A stretch of DNA of 64,000 nucleotides from JALHSW01 sp963720675 (GTDB lineage Bacteria > Actinomycetota > Acidimicrobiia > IMCC26256 > PALSA-555). The position numbers and the translations under genes are program-made. The notes beneath the pieces are model-generated. The model was not told where the DNA came from. It saw nothing but the letters and a program-made list of their open reading frames with translations, and made no database searches. Below are positions 36,475 through 47,106 of the stretch, in pieces; position 1 is the first letter of the stretch, and every line of letters starts with the position of its first letter. The stretch spans positions 248,001 through 312,000 of the forward strand of contig CAVRGH010000010.1 of assembly GCA_963720675.1 (NCBI GenBank). The letters run 5' to 3'.

Positions 36475-37511
36475 CCCTCGACGAGCTGCGCGCCGAGCTC
36501 GACGCCGCGCTCGCCCGGGCGCGCACCGAGGTGCCGGCCGCGCCGGACGGCGACGCGCTCGACGAGCTGCACCGCAGCCTCACGGGCAAGCGCTCGGCCG
36601 CGGCGACCGCGAAAGAGGCGATCAAAGGGTTGCCCGGTGACGAGCGGCCGGCTGCAGGTCAGGCGCTCGGTGCCTTCAACGCCGAGGTCGCATCCCTCGT
36701 GGAAGCACGACGGGCCGAGCTCGCCGACGCGGCGGTGCTCGACGGCGACGTGCTCGACCTGACCCTCGGGAGCCACGGTCGGGCACGTGGGCACCTGCAC
36801 CTGATCACGCAGGTGCAGCGAGAGCTCGAGGACATCTTCGTGGGCCTCGGCTACCGCGTGGCCGAGGGACCGGAGGTCGAGGACGACTGGCACAACTTCG
36901 AGGCGCTGAACATCCCGAAGGCGCACCCGGCTCGCTCCATGCAGGACACCCTCTACGTCGCACTCGGCGACGAGGAGCAGGTGATGCTCCGGACCCACAC
37001 ATCGCCGGTGCAGATCCGCACCATGGAGACCCAAGCGCCGCCGATCTACGTCGTCGCGCCTGGGCGCACCTACCGCAACGAGACCCTCGACGCGCGCCAC
37101 TCGCCGGTCTTCCACCAGATGGAGTGCCTCGCCGTCGATCGCGGGCTCACGATGGCCGACCTCTTCGGCACCATCGAGGCCTTCGCGAAGCGGCTCTTCG
37201 ACGACGACTCGGTACGGACGCGGTTCCGCTCGGACTTCTTCCCGTACACCGAGCCGTCGGCCGAGCTCGCGGTGAGCTGCGTGTTCTGCCACGGCGAGGG
37301 CTGCCGTGTGTGCTCGCACACCGGATGGATCGAGCTCGGCGGCTGCGGCATGGTCGACCCGAGCGTGTTCACCGCGGTGGGGCTCGACCCCGAGGAATGG
37401 CAAGGCTTCGCGTTCGGCTTCGGGCTGGAGCGGATCGCGATGATCCGCTGCGGCATCGACGAGATCCGTACGTTCTTCGACAACGACCTCCGATTCCTGG
37501 CCCAGTACTGA
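36471..37511 (+). CDS. pheS: Phenylalanyl-tRNA synthetase, alpha chain
   Basis: 346 residues. The N-terminal coiled coil (about 1-90) binds tRNA-Phe. Class II motif 2 (RTYRNETLDARHSPVFHQME) and motif 3 (FGFGLERIAMIRCGIDEIR) are present, with a four-cysteine knuckle CVFCHGEGCRVC in between, as in many bacterial PheS. It overlaps the methyltransferase stop (ATGA) and is followed by pheT after 15 bp. Confidence 0.97.
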   Translation: MTLDELRAELDAALARARTEVPAAPDGDALDELHRSLTGKRSAAATAKEAIKGLPGDERPAAGQALGAFNAEVASLVEARRAELADAAVLDGDVLDLTLGSHGRARGHLHLITQVQRELEDIFVGLGYRVAEGPEVEDDWHNFEALNIPKAHPARSMQDTLYVALGDEEQVMLRTHTSPVQIRTMETQAPPIYVVAPGRTYRNETLDARHSPVFHQMECLAVDRGLTMADLFGTIEAFAKRLFDDDSVRTRFRSDFFPYTEPSAELAVSCVFCHGEGCRVCSHTGWIELGGCGMVDPSVFTAVGLDPEEWQGFAFGFGLERIAMIRCGIDEIRTFFDNDLRFLAQY

Positions 37512-37526
37512 GAGTGACGTACTGAG

Positions 37527-39911
37527 ATGCGCGCGCCACTGTCCTGGATCCGTGACTTCACGCCGGCCGACGCGCCGGTCGAGGACCTCGTCGCGGCCCT
37601 GAACCAGCTCGGGCTCGAGGTCGAAGGGGTCGAAGCGCCCGGGGCCGAGGTGCTCGGGGTGCGCGTCGCGCGCATCCTCGAGGTAGTGCCGCATCCCGAC
37701 GCCGATCGCTTGCAGCTCGCCGAGGTCGACACCGGTGACGGCACGACGCGCGTCGTGTGCGGCGCGCCGAACATCTCCGCCGGGATGCTGGTGCCCTTCG
37801 CGCCGAGCGGGGCGTCACTGCCCGGGGGCTTCACCCTCGAGCGTCGGAAGATCCGCGGGCAGGAGTCCGACGGGATGCTGTGCTCCGCGAAGGAGCTCGG
37901 GCTCGGCGACGATCACGGCGGGATCCTGGAGCTGGATGCTGCGGCCGAGCTCGGTGGCGACGTGCGCGAGGTGCTCGGGCTCGACGACGTCGTGTTCGAT
38001 CTCGCGATCACGCCGAACCGCCCCGATGCGATGTGCGTCTTGGGCGTCGCCCGGGAGCTCGCTGCGCACCTGGGTCAGCCGCTGAGGGTCCCGGAGCCGA
38101 GCGTCGCGCGCGCGGGCTCGGCCGGAGCCGCGAGCGTGTCGGTGGCGATCGAGGCCTCCGACCGGTGCCCCCGCTACCTCGCCTGGACCGCGGCGGTGAC
38201 GCTGGGTTCCTCACCGGCGTGGCTCCAGCAGCGGCTGGTGAAGGCCGGGATGCGCCCGATCAGCAACGTCGTCGACGTCACCAACTACGTGCTCCTGGAG
38301 CGGAACCAGCCGCTCCACGCGTTCGACCTCGGCCGGCTCGCCGGGCCGGGGATCGTCGTGCGCCTCGCCGAGGCAGGGGAGCGGATGACGACGCTGGACG
38401 ACGTCGAGCGTGCACTCGATCCGTCGGACCTCCTGATCTGCGACGCCGAGCGGATGCCGCAGGCGATCGCCGGGATCATGGGCGGCGCGACCGCCGAGGT
38501 CGGCGACGAGACGACGGAGATCCTCCTCGAGTCGGCCTACTTCGAGCGGATGGGCATCGCCCGCAGCTCGAAGCGCCTGAAGCTCCGTTCCGAGGCGAGC
38601 GCGCGGTTCGAGCGCGGCATCGACCCCGACGCCGTCGGCGTGAACGCGGCGCGCGCGATGGAGCTCCTGGTCGAGGTCGCGGGCGCACAGGTCGCGCCGG
38701 CTGCCATCGACGAGTACCCGGAGCCCTACCGCCGTCCGCAGATCAACCTGCGCACCACCAAGATCAACGGCGTGCTCGGCACCGAGCTCACGGACGGCGC
38801 CGTGCTCGACGCGCTCACTCCACTCGGGATCGAGATGTCGGGCCGTGGCGACGAGATCGTCGCCGTGCCGCCGAGCTTCCGCCCCGACCTGGAGCGCGAG
38901 ATCGATCTCGTCGAAGAGGTCGCGCGACGGATCGGGTTCGACGCGATCGGTCGCACGGTTCCCAAGCCCGTCGATCAGGTCGGAGCGCTCACCCACGCGC
39001 AGCGCGACCGGCGCACCGTCGCTGACGCCCTCGTGGGTGCCGGGGTCTCCGAGGCCATGACCGTGCCGTTGGTGGCACCGGGCGCGCTCGACGCGTTCGG
39101 CACCGCCGAGCCGGTGGTCGCGGCCAACCCGCTCCGCGCCGAGGAATCGGTGCTCCGCACGACGCTCCTGCCGGGGCTCCTCGCGGCGACTGCCTTCAAC
39201 GTCGCGCGCGGTCAGTCGGCCGTCGCGCTCTTCGAGCTCGGGACGGTGTTCCTCGTACCGAAGGCCGGGGGGGTGCTGCCGGACGAGCGCGAGCACGTCG
39301 CGGCAGTGCTTGCCGGCGTGGTCCCTCGCCGACCGATCGAGCCCGACCGTCCGGTCGACGGCTACGACGCGACCGACCTCGTGCACGTCGTGGCCGAGGC
39401 GATCGGCTGCGAGGACGTCGGGCTCGCGCAGGGCGGTGGCCCCGGGTGGCACCCGCTGCGCGCAGCGCGCATCATCGCCGGCGGGGTCGAGGTGGGCACG
39501 GTGGGGGAGCTCGCGCCGTCGGTCACCGCCGGCCTTGGGCTCGAGGGCGCGGTGGTCGCGTTCGAGCTCGACCTCGGCGCACTCGCGGCATCCCCGCGCC
39601 ACGTGCTCGGCTTCCGGGCACCGTCCCCGTTCCCACCGTCGAACATCGATCTGGCGTTCGTGGTCGACGACGCCGTGCCCGCGGGTTCCGTCGCCGCGAC
39701 GCTCCGCGCCGCAGCGGGTGACCTCGTCGAGAACGTCCAGGCCTTCGACGAGTTCCGCTCCGACGCCCTCGGCGCAGGTCGCAAGAGCGTCGCGTTCGCG
39801 CTGGTCTTCCGCGCCCCCGATCGCACCCTCACCGACGCCGAGGTCGGGACCCTCCGCCAGACGGCGATCGACGCGGTCACGGCCGCCCACGCCGCCACCC
39901 TCCGCGCCTGA
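37527..39911 (+). CDS. pheT: Phenylalanyl-tRNA synthetase, beta chain
   Basis: 794 residues, full length. Domains in order are: an EMAP/OB tRNA-binding domain (about 40-150, VRVARILEVVPHPDADRLQLAEVD), the B3/B4 editing domain (about 210-390), B5 (about 405-475), a catalytic-like core, and the C-terminal anticodon-binding FDX-ACB domain (PSPFPPSNIDLAFVVDDAVP to the end). It forms the alpha2-beta2 enzyme with PheS and carries the editing site for mischarged tyrosine. Confidence 0.97.
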   Translation: MRAPLSWIRDFTPADAPVEDLVAALNQLGLEVEGVEAPGAEVLGVRVARILEVVPHPDADRLQLAEVDTGDGTTRVVCGAPNISAGMLVPFAPSGASLPGGFTLERRKIRGQESDGMLCSAKELGLGDDHGGILELDAAAELGGDVREVLGLDDVVFDLAITPNRPDAMCVLGVARELAAHLGQPLRVPEPSVARAGSAGAASVSVAIEASDRCPRYLAWTAAVTLGSSPAWLQQRLVKAGMRPISNVVDVTNYVLLERNQPLHAFDLGRLAGPGIVVRLAEAGERMTTLDDVERALDPSDLLICDAERMPQAIAGIMGGATAEVGDETTEILLESAYFERMGIARSSKRLKLRSEASARFERGIDPDAVGVNAARAMELLVEVAGAQVAPAAIDEYPEPYRRPQINLRTTKINGVLGTELTDGAVLDALTPLGIEMSGRGDEIVAVPPSFRPDLEREIDLVEEVARRIGFDAIGRTVPKPVDQVGALTHAQRDRRTVADALVGAGVSEAMTVPLVAPGALDAFGTAEPVVAANPLRAEESVLRTTLLPGLLAATAFNVARGQSAVALFELGTVFLVPKAGGVLPDEREHVAAVLAGVVPRRPIEPDRPVDGYDATDLVHVVAEAIGCEDVGLAQGGGPGWHPLRAARIIAGGVEVGTVGELAPSVTAGLGLEGAVVAFELDLGALAASPRHVLGFRAPSPFPPSNIDLAFVVDDAVPAGSVAATLRAAAGDLVENVQAFDEFRSDALGAGRKSVAFALVFRAPDRTLTDAEVGTLRQTAIDAVTAAHAATLRA

Positions 39912-39929
39912 CGCCTCCCCACGAGGTGT

Positions 39930-39975
39930 TTTGGCGTCGCAAACGGTGTCTCAGACACCCACTGCCGACGCCAAA
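39930..39975. terminator. Nested inverted repeat after pheT
   Basis: An outer 10-bp stem TTTGGCGTCG/CGACGCCAAA (39930-39939 with 39966-39975) encloses an inner perfect 7-bp stem GGTGTCT/AGACACC (39945-39951 with 39953-39959). It lies 18 bp past the pheT stop and before the arg promoter. A T-run on both outer ends (TTTT left, AAA right) suits a terminator usable on either strand; it could also be a dispersed REP-like element. Confidence 0.6.
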
Positions 39976-39997
39976 GCAGTGTGAGGTTCACTCGGGT

Positions 39998-40025
39998 CGC
40001 ATGAGTATGCAGATCGGTGTATACT
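39998..40025 (+). promoter_or_regulatory. arg operon promoter with candidate ARG box
   Basis: CGCAT-GAGT-ATGCA at 39998-40011 has the half-site and 4-bp spacing of the ArgR operator (TGCAT-N4-ATGCA type, one mismatch). It covers the -35 position of a promoter whose -10 box TATACT is at 40020-40025, 6 bp before ATG 40032. ArgR, encoded in the same operon, could thus block polymerase directly and autoregulate. The spacing predicts a leaderless argC mRNA. Confidence 0.6.
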
Positions 40026-40031
40026 CCTCGG

Positions 40032-41069
40032 ATGGCCTACCGCGCGACCGTGTTGGGAGGGTCCGGCTACGCCGGGGCGGAGCTGCTCCGCCTCCTGGCC
40101 GGGCACCCCGAGATCGACGTGGTCTCGGTGAGCGCGGCCTCGAACGCGGGGCAACCGGTGAGCGCCCTCTACCCGTCGCTGGCGCCGGCGTACCCGCACC
40201 TCGAGTACGGGACGTTCGATGCATCGGACCTCGACGGCATCGACGTCGCGTTCTGCGCCCTGCCGCACGGTGAGTCCCAGCGCCTGGTCCCCGAGATGGT
40301 CGGGCGCGTGGCGCACGTCGTCGACCTCGCGGCCGACTTCCGCCTGTCGGCCGAGCGCTACGAGGAGTGGTACGGCGAGCCGCATGCCGCGCCCGAGCTC
40401 CTCGGCTCGTTCGCCTACGGGATGCCCGAGCTCTTCCGCAGCCATCTCGCACCCGAGAGCAACGTCGCCGCGCCAGGTTGTTACCCGACGGCGTCGGCAC
40501 TCGCGCTCGCACCGCTGCTCGCGCTCGGCATCGTCGAGCCGACCGGGATCGTCGTCGACGCGATGTCCGGCACCTCGGGCGCGGGCCGCAAGCCCGTCGC
40601 CCAGCAGCTCTTCGCCGAGGTCAACGACGACGTCACCGCGTACGGGCTCCTCACACATCGGCACACCGGTGAGATCGAGCACACGCTCGAGCACGTCCAC
40701 GGCCGTCCCGTCCAGGTGCTCTTCACGCCGCACCTCGTCCCGATGGCACGCGGGATCCTCGCGACGTGCCACGCGCGTCCGGCCGTGGCCGACCTCACGA
40801 CGGAGCGTCTCCTCGACCTCTACCACGAGTACTACGCCCAGGAGCCGTTCGTCGTCGTCGACGAGCGCTCGCCTCGCACCAAGAGCACGTTTGGCTCCAA
40901 TGCGTGCCACGTGACCGTTCGCTACGACGGGAGGACCGATTCCGTGCTCGCGCTCGCCGCGATCGACAACCTGGTGAAGGGGGCAGCCGGCCAGGCCATC
41001 CAAGCGCTCAACCGCGTCCTGGACCTCCCCGAGCCGACCGGCCTGCCCGTCCTCGGGATCATGCCGTGA
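40032..41069 (+). CDS. argC: N-acetyl-gamma-glutamyl-phosphate reductase
   Basis: 345 residues. It reduces N-acetylglutamyl phosphate, the third step of arginine synthesis. The NADP loop VLGGSGYAGAELLRLL is at the N-terminus, the catalytic cysteine is in AAPGCYPTASALAL, and GTSGAGRKP and HRHTGEIEHTL follow. ATG 40032 is chosen because the -10 box ends only 6 bp before it. It opens an eight-gene arg run; the stop overlaps argJ (GTGA). Confidence 0.97.
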   Translation: MAYRATVLGGSGYAGAELLRLLAGHPEIDVVSVSAASNAGQPVSALYPSLAPAYPHLEYGTFDASDLDGIDVAFCALPHGESQRLVPEMVGRVAHVVDLAADFRLSAERYEEWYGEPHAAPELLGSFAYGMPELFRSHLAPESNVAAPGCYPTASALALAPLLALGIVEPTGIVVDAMSGTSGAGRKPVAQQLFAEVNDDVTAYGLLTHRHTGEIEHTLEHVHGRPVQVLFTPHLVPMARGILATCHARPAVADLTTERLLDLYHEYYAQEPFVVVDERSPRTKSTFGSNACHVTVRYDGRTDSVLALAAIDNLVKGAAGQAIQALNRVLDLPEPTGLPVLGIMP

Positions 41070-42265
41070 GCATCACCGCCGTCTCCGGCTTCGAGGCCGC
41101 GGGCCTCGCCTGCGGCGTCAAGCCATCGGGCGAGGCCGACCTCGCGCTGGTCGCGACTGCGGACCGCGAGCCGGTCGCGGCCGCGGGCGTCTTCACCACC
41201 AACATCGTGCGCGCCGCTCCGGTGCTCGTCTCGCGTGCGCACCTCCAGGACGGACAGGCCGCTGCGGTCGTCCTCAACTCCGGGAACGCGAACGCGGCGA
41301 CCGGGGCACCCGGCCGGCGCAACGCCCAGCGCATGTGCGAGCTCGCGGCGAACGGGCTGGGCTGCGAGACCTCCGACGTGCTCGTGTGCTCGACCGGACT
41401 CATCGGGATCCCCCTGCCCATGGACCCCCTCGAGGCGGGGATCCCCGAGGTCGTCGGCGCCCTGGGCGCCGACGCGGCGGCAGGGCAGCGCGCCGCCGAC
41501 GCGATCCTCACCACCGACACGGTTCGCAAGGAGGCCCTCGCGATCGCCGAGATCGCCGGCGGACCGTCGATCCGGGTCGGGGGGATGGCCAAGGGTGCCG
41601 CCATGCTCTCGCCGGCGATGGCCACGATGCTCGCGGTCCTCGTGACCGACGCCGCCGCCGAGCCTGCCGCGCTGCACGGCGCGCTCGAGCACGCGGTGCG
41701 CGACACGTTCAACGGCCTCCTGGTCGACGGCTCGCGTTCCACCAACGACACGGTCCTGCTCCTTGCGGGCGGCGCGGCCGGCAACCCGGTGATCGGTCCC
41801 GAGGGCCACGCCTTCCACGCGCTCGTGGAGGCGGTCACCGAGGTGTGCGACGACCTCGCCCTCGCCATGGCCTCCGACGCCGAGGGCGCGACGAAGCTCG
41901 CGACCGTCGTCGTCGAGGGGGCCCGCTCGTCCGACGACGCCCGCCAGGCGGCGCGCGCCGTGGCGGGAAGCCAGCTCGTGCAGTGCTCGCTCTACGGAGC
42001 CGACCCCTACTGGGGGCGCGTGCTCTCCGAGCTCGGGGCCAGCGGCATCTGGTTCGACCCCGAGCACGTCGACATCGCCTACAACGGCATCACCGTGTGC
42101 CGCGACGGCGTCGCGCTGCTCCACGACGAGCGCGCGATCGAGGACGCGATGGCCGGTCGCGAGATCACGATCACCTGCGACCTGCACCAGGGGATGGGCC
42201 GCGCGGCCGTGCGGTTCACCGACCTCACCCACGCATACGTCGACGAGAACATGGGCACGTCATGA
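41066..42265 (+). CDS. argJ: Glutamate N-acetyltransferase ArgJ
   Basis: 399 residues. It moves the acetyl group from acetylornithine to glutamate, making the cyclic pathway. The precursor self-cleaves before the Thr of KGAAMLSPAMATML; here that is Thr187, giving alpha and beta chains. GSTNDT-like DGSRSTNDTVLLLA and the C-terminal ENMGTS (Asn-rich end) match the family. Having argJ and argF but no argE/argA in the run fits the acetyl-recycling route. It overlaps both neighbours by 4 bp. Confidence 0.97.
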   Translation: MSITAVSGFEAAGLACGVKPSGEADLALVATADREPVAAAGVFTTNIVRAAPVLVSRAHLQDGQAAAVVLNSGNANAATGAPGRRNAQRMCELAANGLGCETSDVLVCSTGLIGIPLPMDPLEAGIPEVVGALGADAAAGQRAADAILTTDTVRKEALAIAEIAGGPSIRVGGMAKGAAMLSPAMATMLAVLVTDAAAEPAALHGALEHAVRDTFNGLLVDGSRSTNDTVLLLAGGAAGNPVIGPEGHAFHALVEAVTEVCDDLALAMASDAEGATKLATVVVEGARSSDDARQAARAVAGSQLVQCSLYGADPYWGRVLSELGASGIWFDPEHVDIAYNGITVCRDGVALLHDERAIEDAMAGREITITCDLHQGMGRAAVRFTDLTHAYVDENMGTS

Positions 42266-43169
42266 GCGCGGCACCCGCCGCGCCCGGGCAGGCCGACGAG
42301 CGCCTGAAGGACGCGCACGTCAAGGCCGGGATCCTGGCCGAGGCGCTTCCGTACATCAGAGAGTTCTCGGGCAAGACGGTCGTGGTGAAGTACGGCGGGC
42401 ACGCGATGGACGACCCGGCACTGGCAGAGACCTTCGCCCAGGACGTGGTGCTGATGCGCCTGGTCGGGATGAACCCGGTCGTCGTGCACGGCGGCGGCCC
42501 CCAGATCACCGACCTCATGCGCCGTCTGGGCAAGGAGCCCGAGTTCGTCGATGGGCTGCGGGTCACCGACGCGGAGACCGTCGACATCGCGCGCATGGCG
42601 CTCGTGGGGAAGGTCAACCGCGAGATCGTCACGTCGCTCAACCAGCACGGCTCGTACGCGATGGGTCTGTCGGGCGAGGACGCCGGGCTCCTCCGCGTCG
42701 TGGCCCGCGACCCTCGGCTCGGGTTCGTGGGCGACGTCAGCCATGTCGATCCGGCGGTGCTCGAGCGTGTCCTGCGCGAGGAGCTGATCCCGGTGATCGC
42801 CACCATCGGCGTCGACGACACCGGGCAGGCCTACAACGTCAACGCGGATGCGGTCGCGAGCGCGATCGCCGCAGCGCTGCGCGCCGAGAAGCTGGTGTAC
42901 CTCACCGACGTCGCCGGGATCTACGAGGACTTCGGTGACGACGGCTCGCTCATCTCCCAGACCGACATCGGCGGGCTCGAGCAGCTGCTCCGAGCGGGCA
43001 AGGTGGGTGAAGGGATGATCCCGAAGGTGCGCTCGTGCATCGAGGCGCTGGAGGACGGCGTGCACCGCGCCCACATCCTCGACGGGAGGGTGCCCCACGC
43101 CCTCCTGCTCGAGTTCTTCACCCGGGAAGGTGTCGGGACCGTGATCGACCGGCGCGGGGGACCTCCGGC

Positions 43170-43173
<4 letters not shown>
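42262..43173 (+). CDS. argB: Acetylglutamate kinase
   Basis: 303 residues of the amino acid kinase fold. It phosphorylates N-acetylglutamate. KTVVVKYGGHAMDDPAL, HGGGPQITDLM, YNVNADAVASAIAAAL and LTDVAGIYED are the substrate and ATP motifs. The N-terminal helix (ILAEALPYIREFSGK) is the extension typical of arginine-inhibited hexameric enzymes, so feedback inhibition is likely. Overlaps argJ and argD by 4 bp. Confidence 0.97.
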
Positions 43174-44389
<1,216 letters not shown>

Positions 44390-44393
<4 letters not shown>

Positions 44394-45394
44394 GCATGCC
44401 GAACGCACCCCGCTTCCTGCCTCCCCGCTTCCTGCCTCCCCGCTTCCTGGAGGTCGACGACCTGGATCCCGCGCAGCTCGCGGCGGTGCTGGCCCGCGCG
44501 GCCGACTGGAAGGCGCATCCCGACGAGGTGCCCCACCCGCTGCTCAACCAGGGGGTCGCGCTGGTGTTCGAGAAGCCGAGCGCGCGCACGCGCACGTCCA
44601 CCGAGATGGCGGTCCACACGCTCGGCGGTCACCCGATCTACGTGCGCGGTGAGGAGGTCGGCATCGGTACCCGTGAGACCGTCGAGGACGTCGGCCGCAC
44701 GCTGGCGTCGTACTGCTCACTGATCGCGGCGCGGGTCTTCGACCACGCCACCCTCGAAGCCATGCACCGCGCCGTGTCCGTGCCCGTCGTGAACCTGCTC
44801 TCAGACCGCGCGCATCCGTGCCAGGCGCTCGCCGACCTGCTCACGTTGCAGGAGGTGCTCGGCGGGCTGGAAGGGCGGAAGGTCGCCTACGTCGGCGACG
44901 GCAACAACGTGGCCGCCTCCCTGGCGTTCGCGGCTGCGCTGTCGGGCCTCGAGCTGGTCGTCAGCTCACCCGTGGGTTTCGAGCTCGACGACGACGTCGT
45001 CGCCCGGGCCCGCAACCTCGGTGGGTCGATCGAGCTCGCGACCGACCCGTACGAGGGTGTCCGGGGGGCCGACGCCGTGTACACCGACGTCTGGACGTCG
45101 ATGGGCCAGGAGGACGAGAGCGAGGCACGCCGAGTCGCGTTCGTCGGCTACTGCGTCGACGAGGAGCTGATGGCCGCGGCGGGGGAGCGCGCGGTCCTGC
45201 TGCACTGCCTGCCCGCGCATCGGGGTGAAGAGGTCTCGGCCGGGGTGCTCGACGGCCCACGCTCGGTGGTCTGGCAACAAGCAGAGAACCGGATGCACGC
45301 GGCGCGCGCGCTGTTCGCCCTGTTGCTGGAAGGGCACTCCATCGGTGGCACGCCCGGTCCCGGAGGGGCGGGATCTCCGGGCGGAGGAGCTTGA
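44390..45394 (+). CDS. argF: Ornithine carbamoyltransferase
   Basis: 334 residues. It makes citrulline from ornithine and carbamoyl phosphate. The phosphate loop FEKPSARTRTS, HPCQALADLL, VGDGNNVAASL, DVWTSMGQ and HCLPAHRGEE are the OTCase set. The N-terminus contains RFLPP-RFLPP-RFLE, from a 15-bp DNA repeat, where homologues have a single copy; the C-terminus ends in a Gly/Pro-rich tail of 18 residues. ATG 44396 is an alternative start. 1 bp separates its stop from the argR start. Confidence 0.96.
44408..44449 (+). repeat. 15-bp tandem repeat in argF
   Basis: CCCCGCTTCCTGCCT is present at 44408-44422 and 44423-44437, followed by 12 bases of a third copy to 44449. It keeps the reading frame and encodes RFLPP units at the N-terminus of ornithine carbamoyltransferase. 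The copies are identical, suggesting recent slippage. Confidence 0.9.
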
Positions 45395-45395
45395 G

Positions 45396-45866
45396 GTGTC
45401 AACGCTCGGCAAGCCTCAGCGTCAGCACCGCGTCGCCCGGCTCCTGGAGGACCAGGCCGTCTCCAGCCAGGCCCAGCTCGTGGAGCTGCTCGCGGCCGAC
45501 GGCGTGATGGCGACGCAGGCGACCGTGAGCCGCGACCTCGAGGAGCTCGGCGCGGTGAAGGTGCGCATCCCCGGCGGGGCGATGGCGTACGCGATCCCCG
45601 AGCACGCCAAGGAGCGCCCCGCGCCCGACGATCACCTCCGGCGGGTGATGGGGGAGTTCGTGGTGGAGGTGGGGCACAGCGCCAACCTCGTCGTGCTGCG
45701 TACGCCCCCGGGATCGGCCCACGTGATCGGTTCGGCGCTCGACCGCGCCGGGCTCCCCGACGTGCTGGGCACCGTCGCCGGCGACGACACGCTCGTGCTG
45801 GTGTGCACCGAGGAGGCCGGCGGCGCGAAGGTCGCCGCCGAGCTCGCGTCCCTCGCAGGGCTCTGA
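45396..45866 (+). CDS. argR: Arginine repressor
   Basis: 156 residues. ArgR binds ARG boxes as an arginine-loaded hexamer. The N-terminal winged helix has QRQHRVARLLEDQAVSSQAQL and the recognition helix in TQATVSRDLEELGAVKVR; the C-terminal domain (about 85-156) has the arginine-binding PPGSAHVIGSALDRAG and GTVAGDDTLVLVC. GTG 45396 is preceded by GGAGGAGCTTGAG. It lies within the operon it would control; a matching operator precedes argC. Confidence 0.96.
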   Translation: MSTLGKPQRQHRVARLLEDQAVSSQAQLVELLAADGVMATQATVSRDLEELGAVKVRIPGGAMAYAIPEHAKERPAPDDHLRRVMGEFVVEVGHSANLVVLRTPPGSAHVIGSALDRAGLPDVLGTVAGDDTLVLVCTEEAGGAKVAAELASLAGL

Positions 45867-45882
45867 GGAGAAGCAGGAGATC

Positions 45883-47106
45883 ATGCCGAAGCGAGTTGTC
45901 CTTGCCTATTCCGGTGGACTCGACACGTCCGTGGCCGTGAAGTGGATCCAGGAAGAGTGGGGGATGGAGGTCGTGGCGCTCGCGGTCGACGTCGGCCAGA
46001 GCGCGGACGACGACTGGGAGACGATCCGCCAGCGCGCGCTCGGCGCCGGGGCGATCGAAGCCGTCGTCGTCGACGCGAAGGCCGAGTTCGCTCGTGACTA
46101 CTGCCTGCCGGCGCTGCGTGCGAACGCGCTCTACGAAGGCAAGTACCCGCTCGTCTCGGCGCTCTCCCGCCCGGTGATCGTGAAGCACCTCGTGGCCGCC
46201 GCGCGTGAGTTCCGGGCCGATGCCGTCGCGCACGGATGCACCGGCAAGGGGAACGACCAGGTGCGCTTCGAGGTGTCGACCCGCGCGCTCGCGCCCGACC
46301 TCGACGTGCTTGCACCGACCCGGGTCTGGGGCTTCACCCGTGAGGACTCCATCGACTACGCGGCGAGGTTCGGGATCCCGATCACGGTCCGCAAGGACAA
46401 CCCCTACTCCATCGACGAGAACCTCTGGGGCCGCGCCATCGAGTGTGGCGCCATCGAGGATCCGTGGGTCGCGCCGCCGGCCGAGCCCTACGCGCTCACG
46501 ACCGACCCGAGCCAGGCACCGCGCGATCCGTGGGAGATCGTGCTGGGCTTCGAGCAGGGCGTCCCGGTCTCCCTCGACGGGACGGCGATGCCACTCCACG
46601 AGCTCGTCGGCGCAGTCGGCGCGGTGGTCGGGAGCTACGGCTGGGGCCGGCTCGACATGGTCGAGAACCGCCGCGTCGGCATCAAGAGCCGCGAGGTCTA
46701 CGAGTGTCCGGGCGCGCTCGCGCTGATCCTCGCCCACGCCGACCTCGAGTCGATCACCCTCGAGCGCGACCTGATGCGGGAGAAGGCCCGACTCGAGCCG
46801 CGCTACGCCGAGCTGGTGTACGACGGCCTGTGGTTCTCCCCGCTGCGCCGCGCGCTGGACGCGTTCGTGGAGGAGTCCCAGCGCCCGGTGACGGGCGAGG
46901 TGCGTCTGCGCCTCGAGCCGGGTCGCTGCTTCGTCACCGGGCGGCGCGCCGATGCGGGCCTCTACGACTACGAGCTGGCGACGTACGACGCCGCCGACGC
47001 CTTCCGCCACGAGGACGCGGCCGGGTTCGTGCGCCTGTGGGGCCTCGGTCTCGAGACCATCGCCCGCAAGCAGGGACCACCCAACGGCGGACCGGCGAAT
47101 GTCTGA
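45883..47106 (+). CDS. argG: Argininosuccinate synthase
   Basis: 407 residues. It joins citrulline and aspartate with ATP. The N-terminal ATP pyrophosphatase motif VLAYSGGLDTSVAVKW, HGCTGKGNDQVRFEV, and NRRVGIKSREVYECPGALAL are clear. GAGGAGAAGCAGGAG precedes ATG 45883, 16 bp past argR. It overlaps argH by 8 bp. Confidence 0.97.
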   Translation: MPKRVVLAYSGGLDTSVAVKWIQEEWGMEVVALAVDVGQSADDDWETIRQRALGAGAIEAVVVDAKAEFARDYCLPALRANALYEGKYPLVSALSRPVIVKHLVAAAREFRADAVAHGCTGKGNDQVRFEVSTRALAPDLDVLAPTRVWGFTREDSIDYAARFGIPITVRKDNPYSIDENLWGRAIECGAIEDPWVAPPAEPYALTTDPSQAPRDPWEIVLGFEQGVPVSLDGTAMPLHELVGAVGAVVGSYGWGRLDMVENRRVGIKSREVYECPGALALILAHADLESITLERDLMREKARLEPRYAELVYDGLWFSPLRRALDAFVEESQRPVTGEVRLRLEPGRCFVTGRRADAGLYDYELATYDAADAFRHEDAAGFVRLWGLGLETIARKQGPPNGGPANV

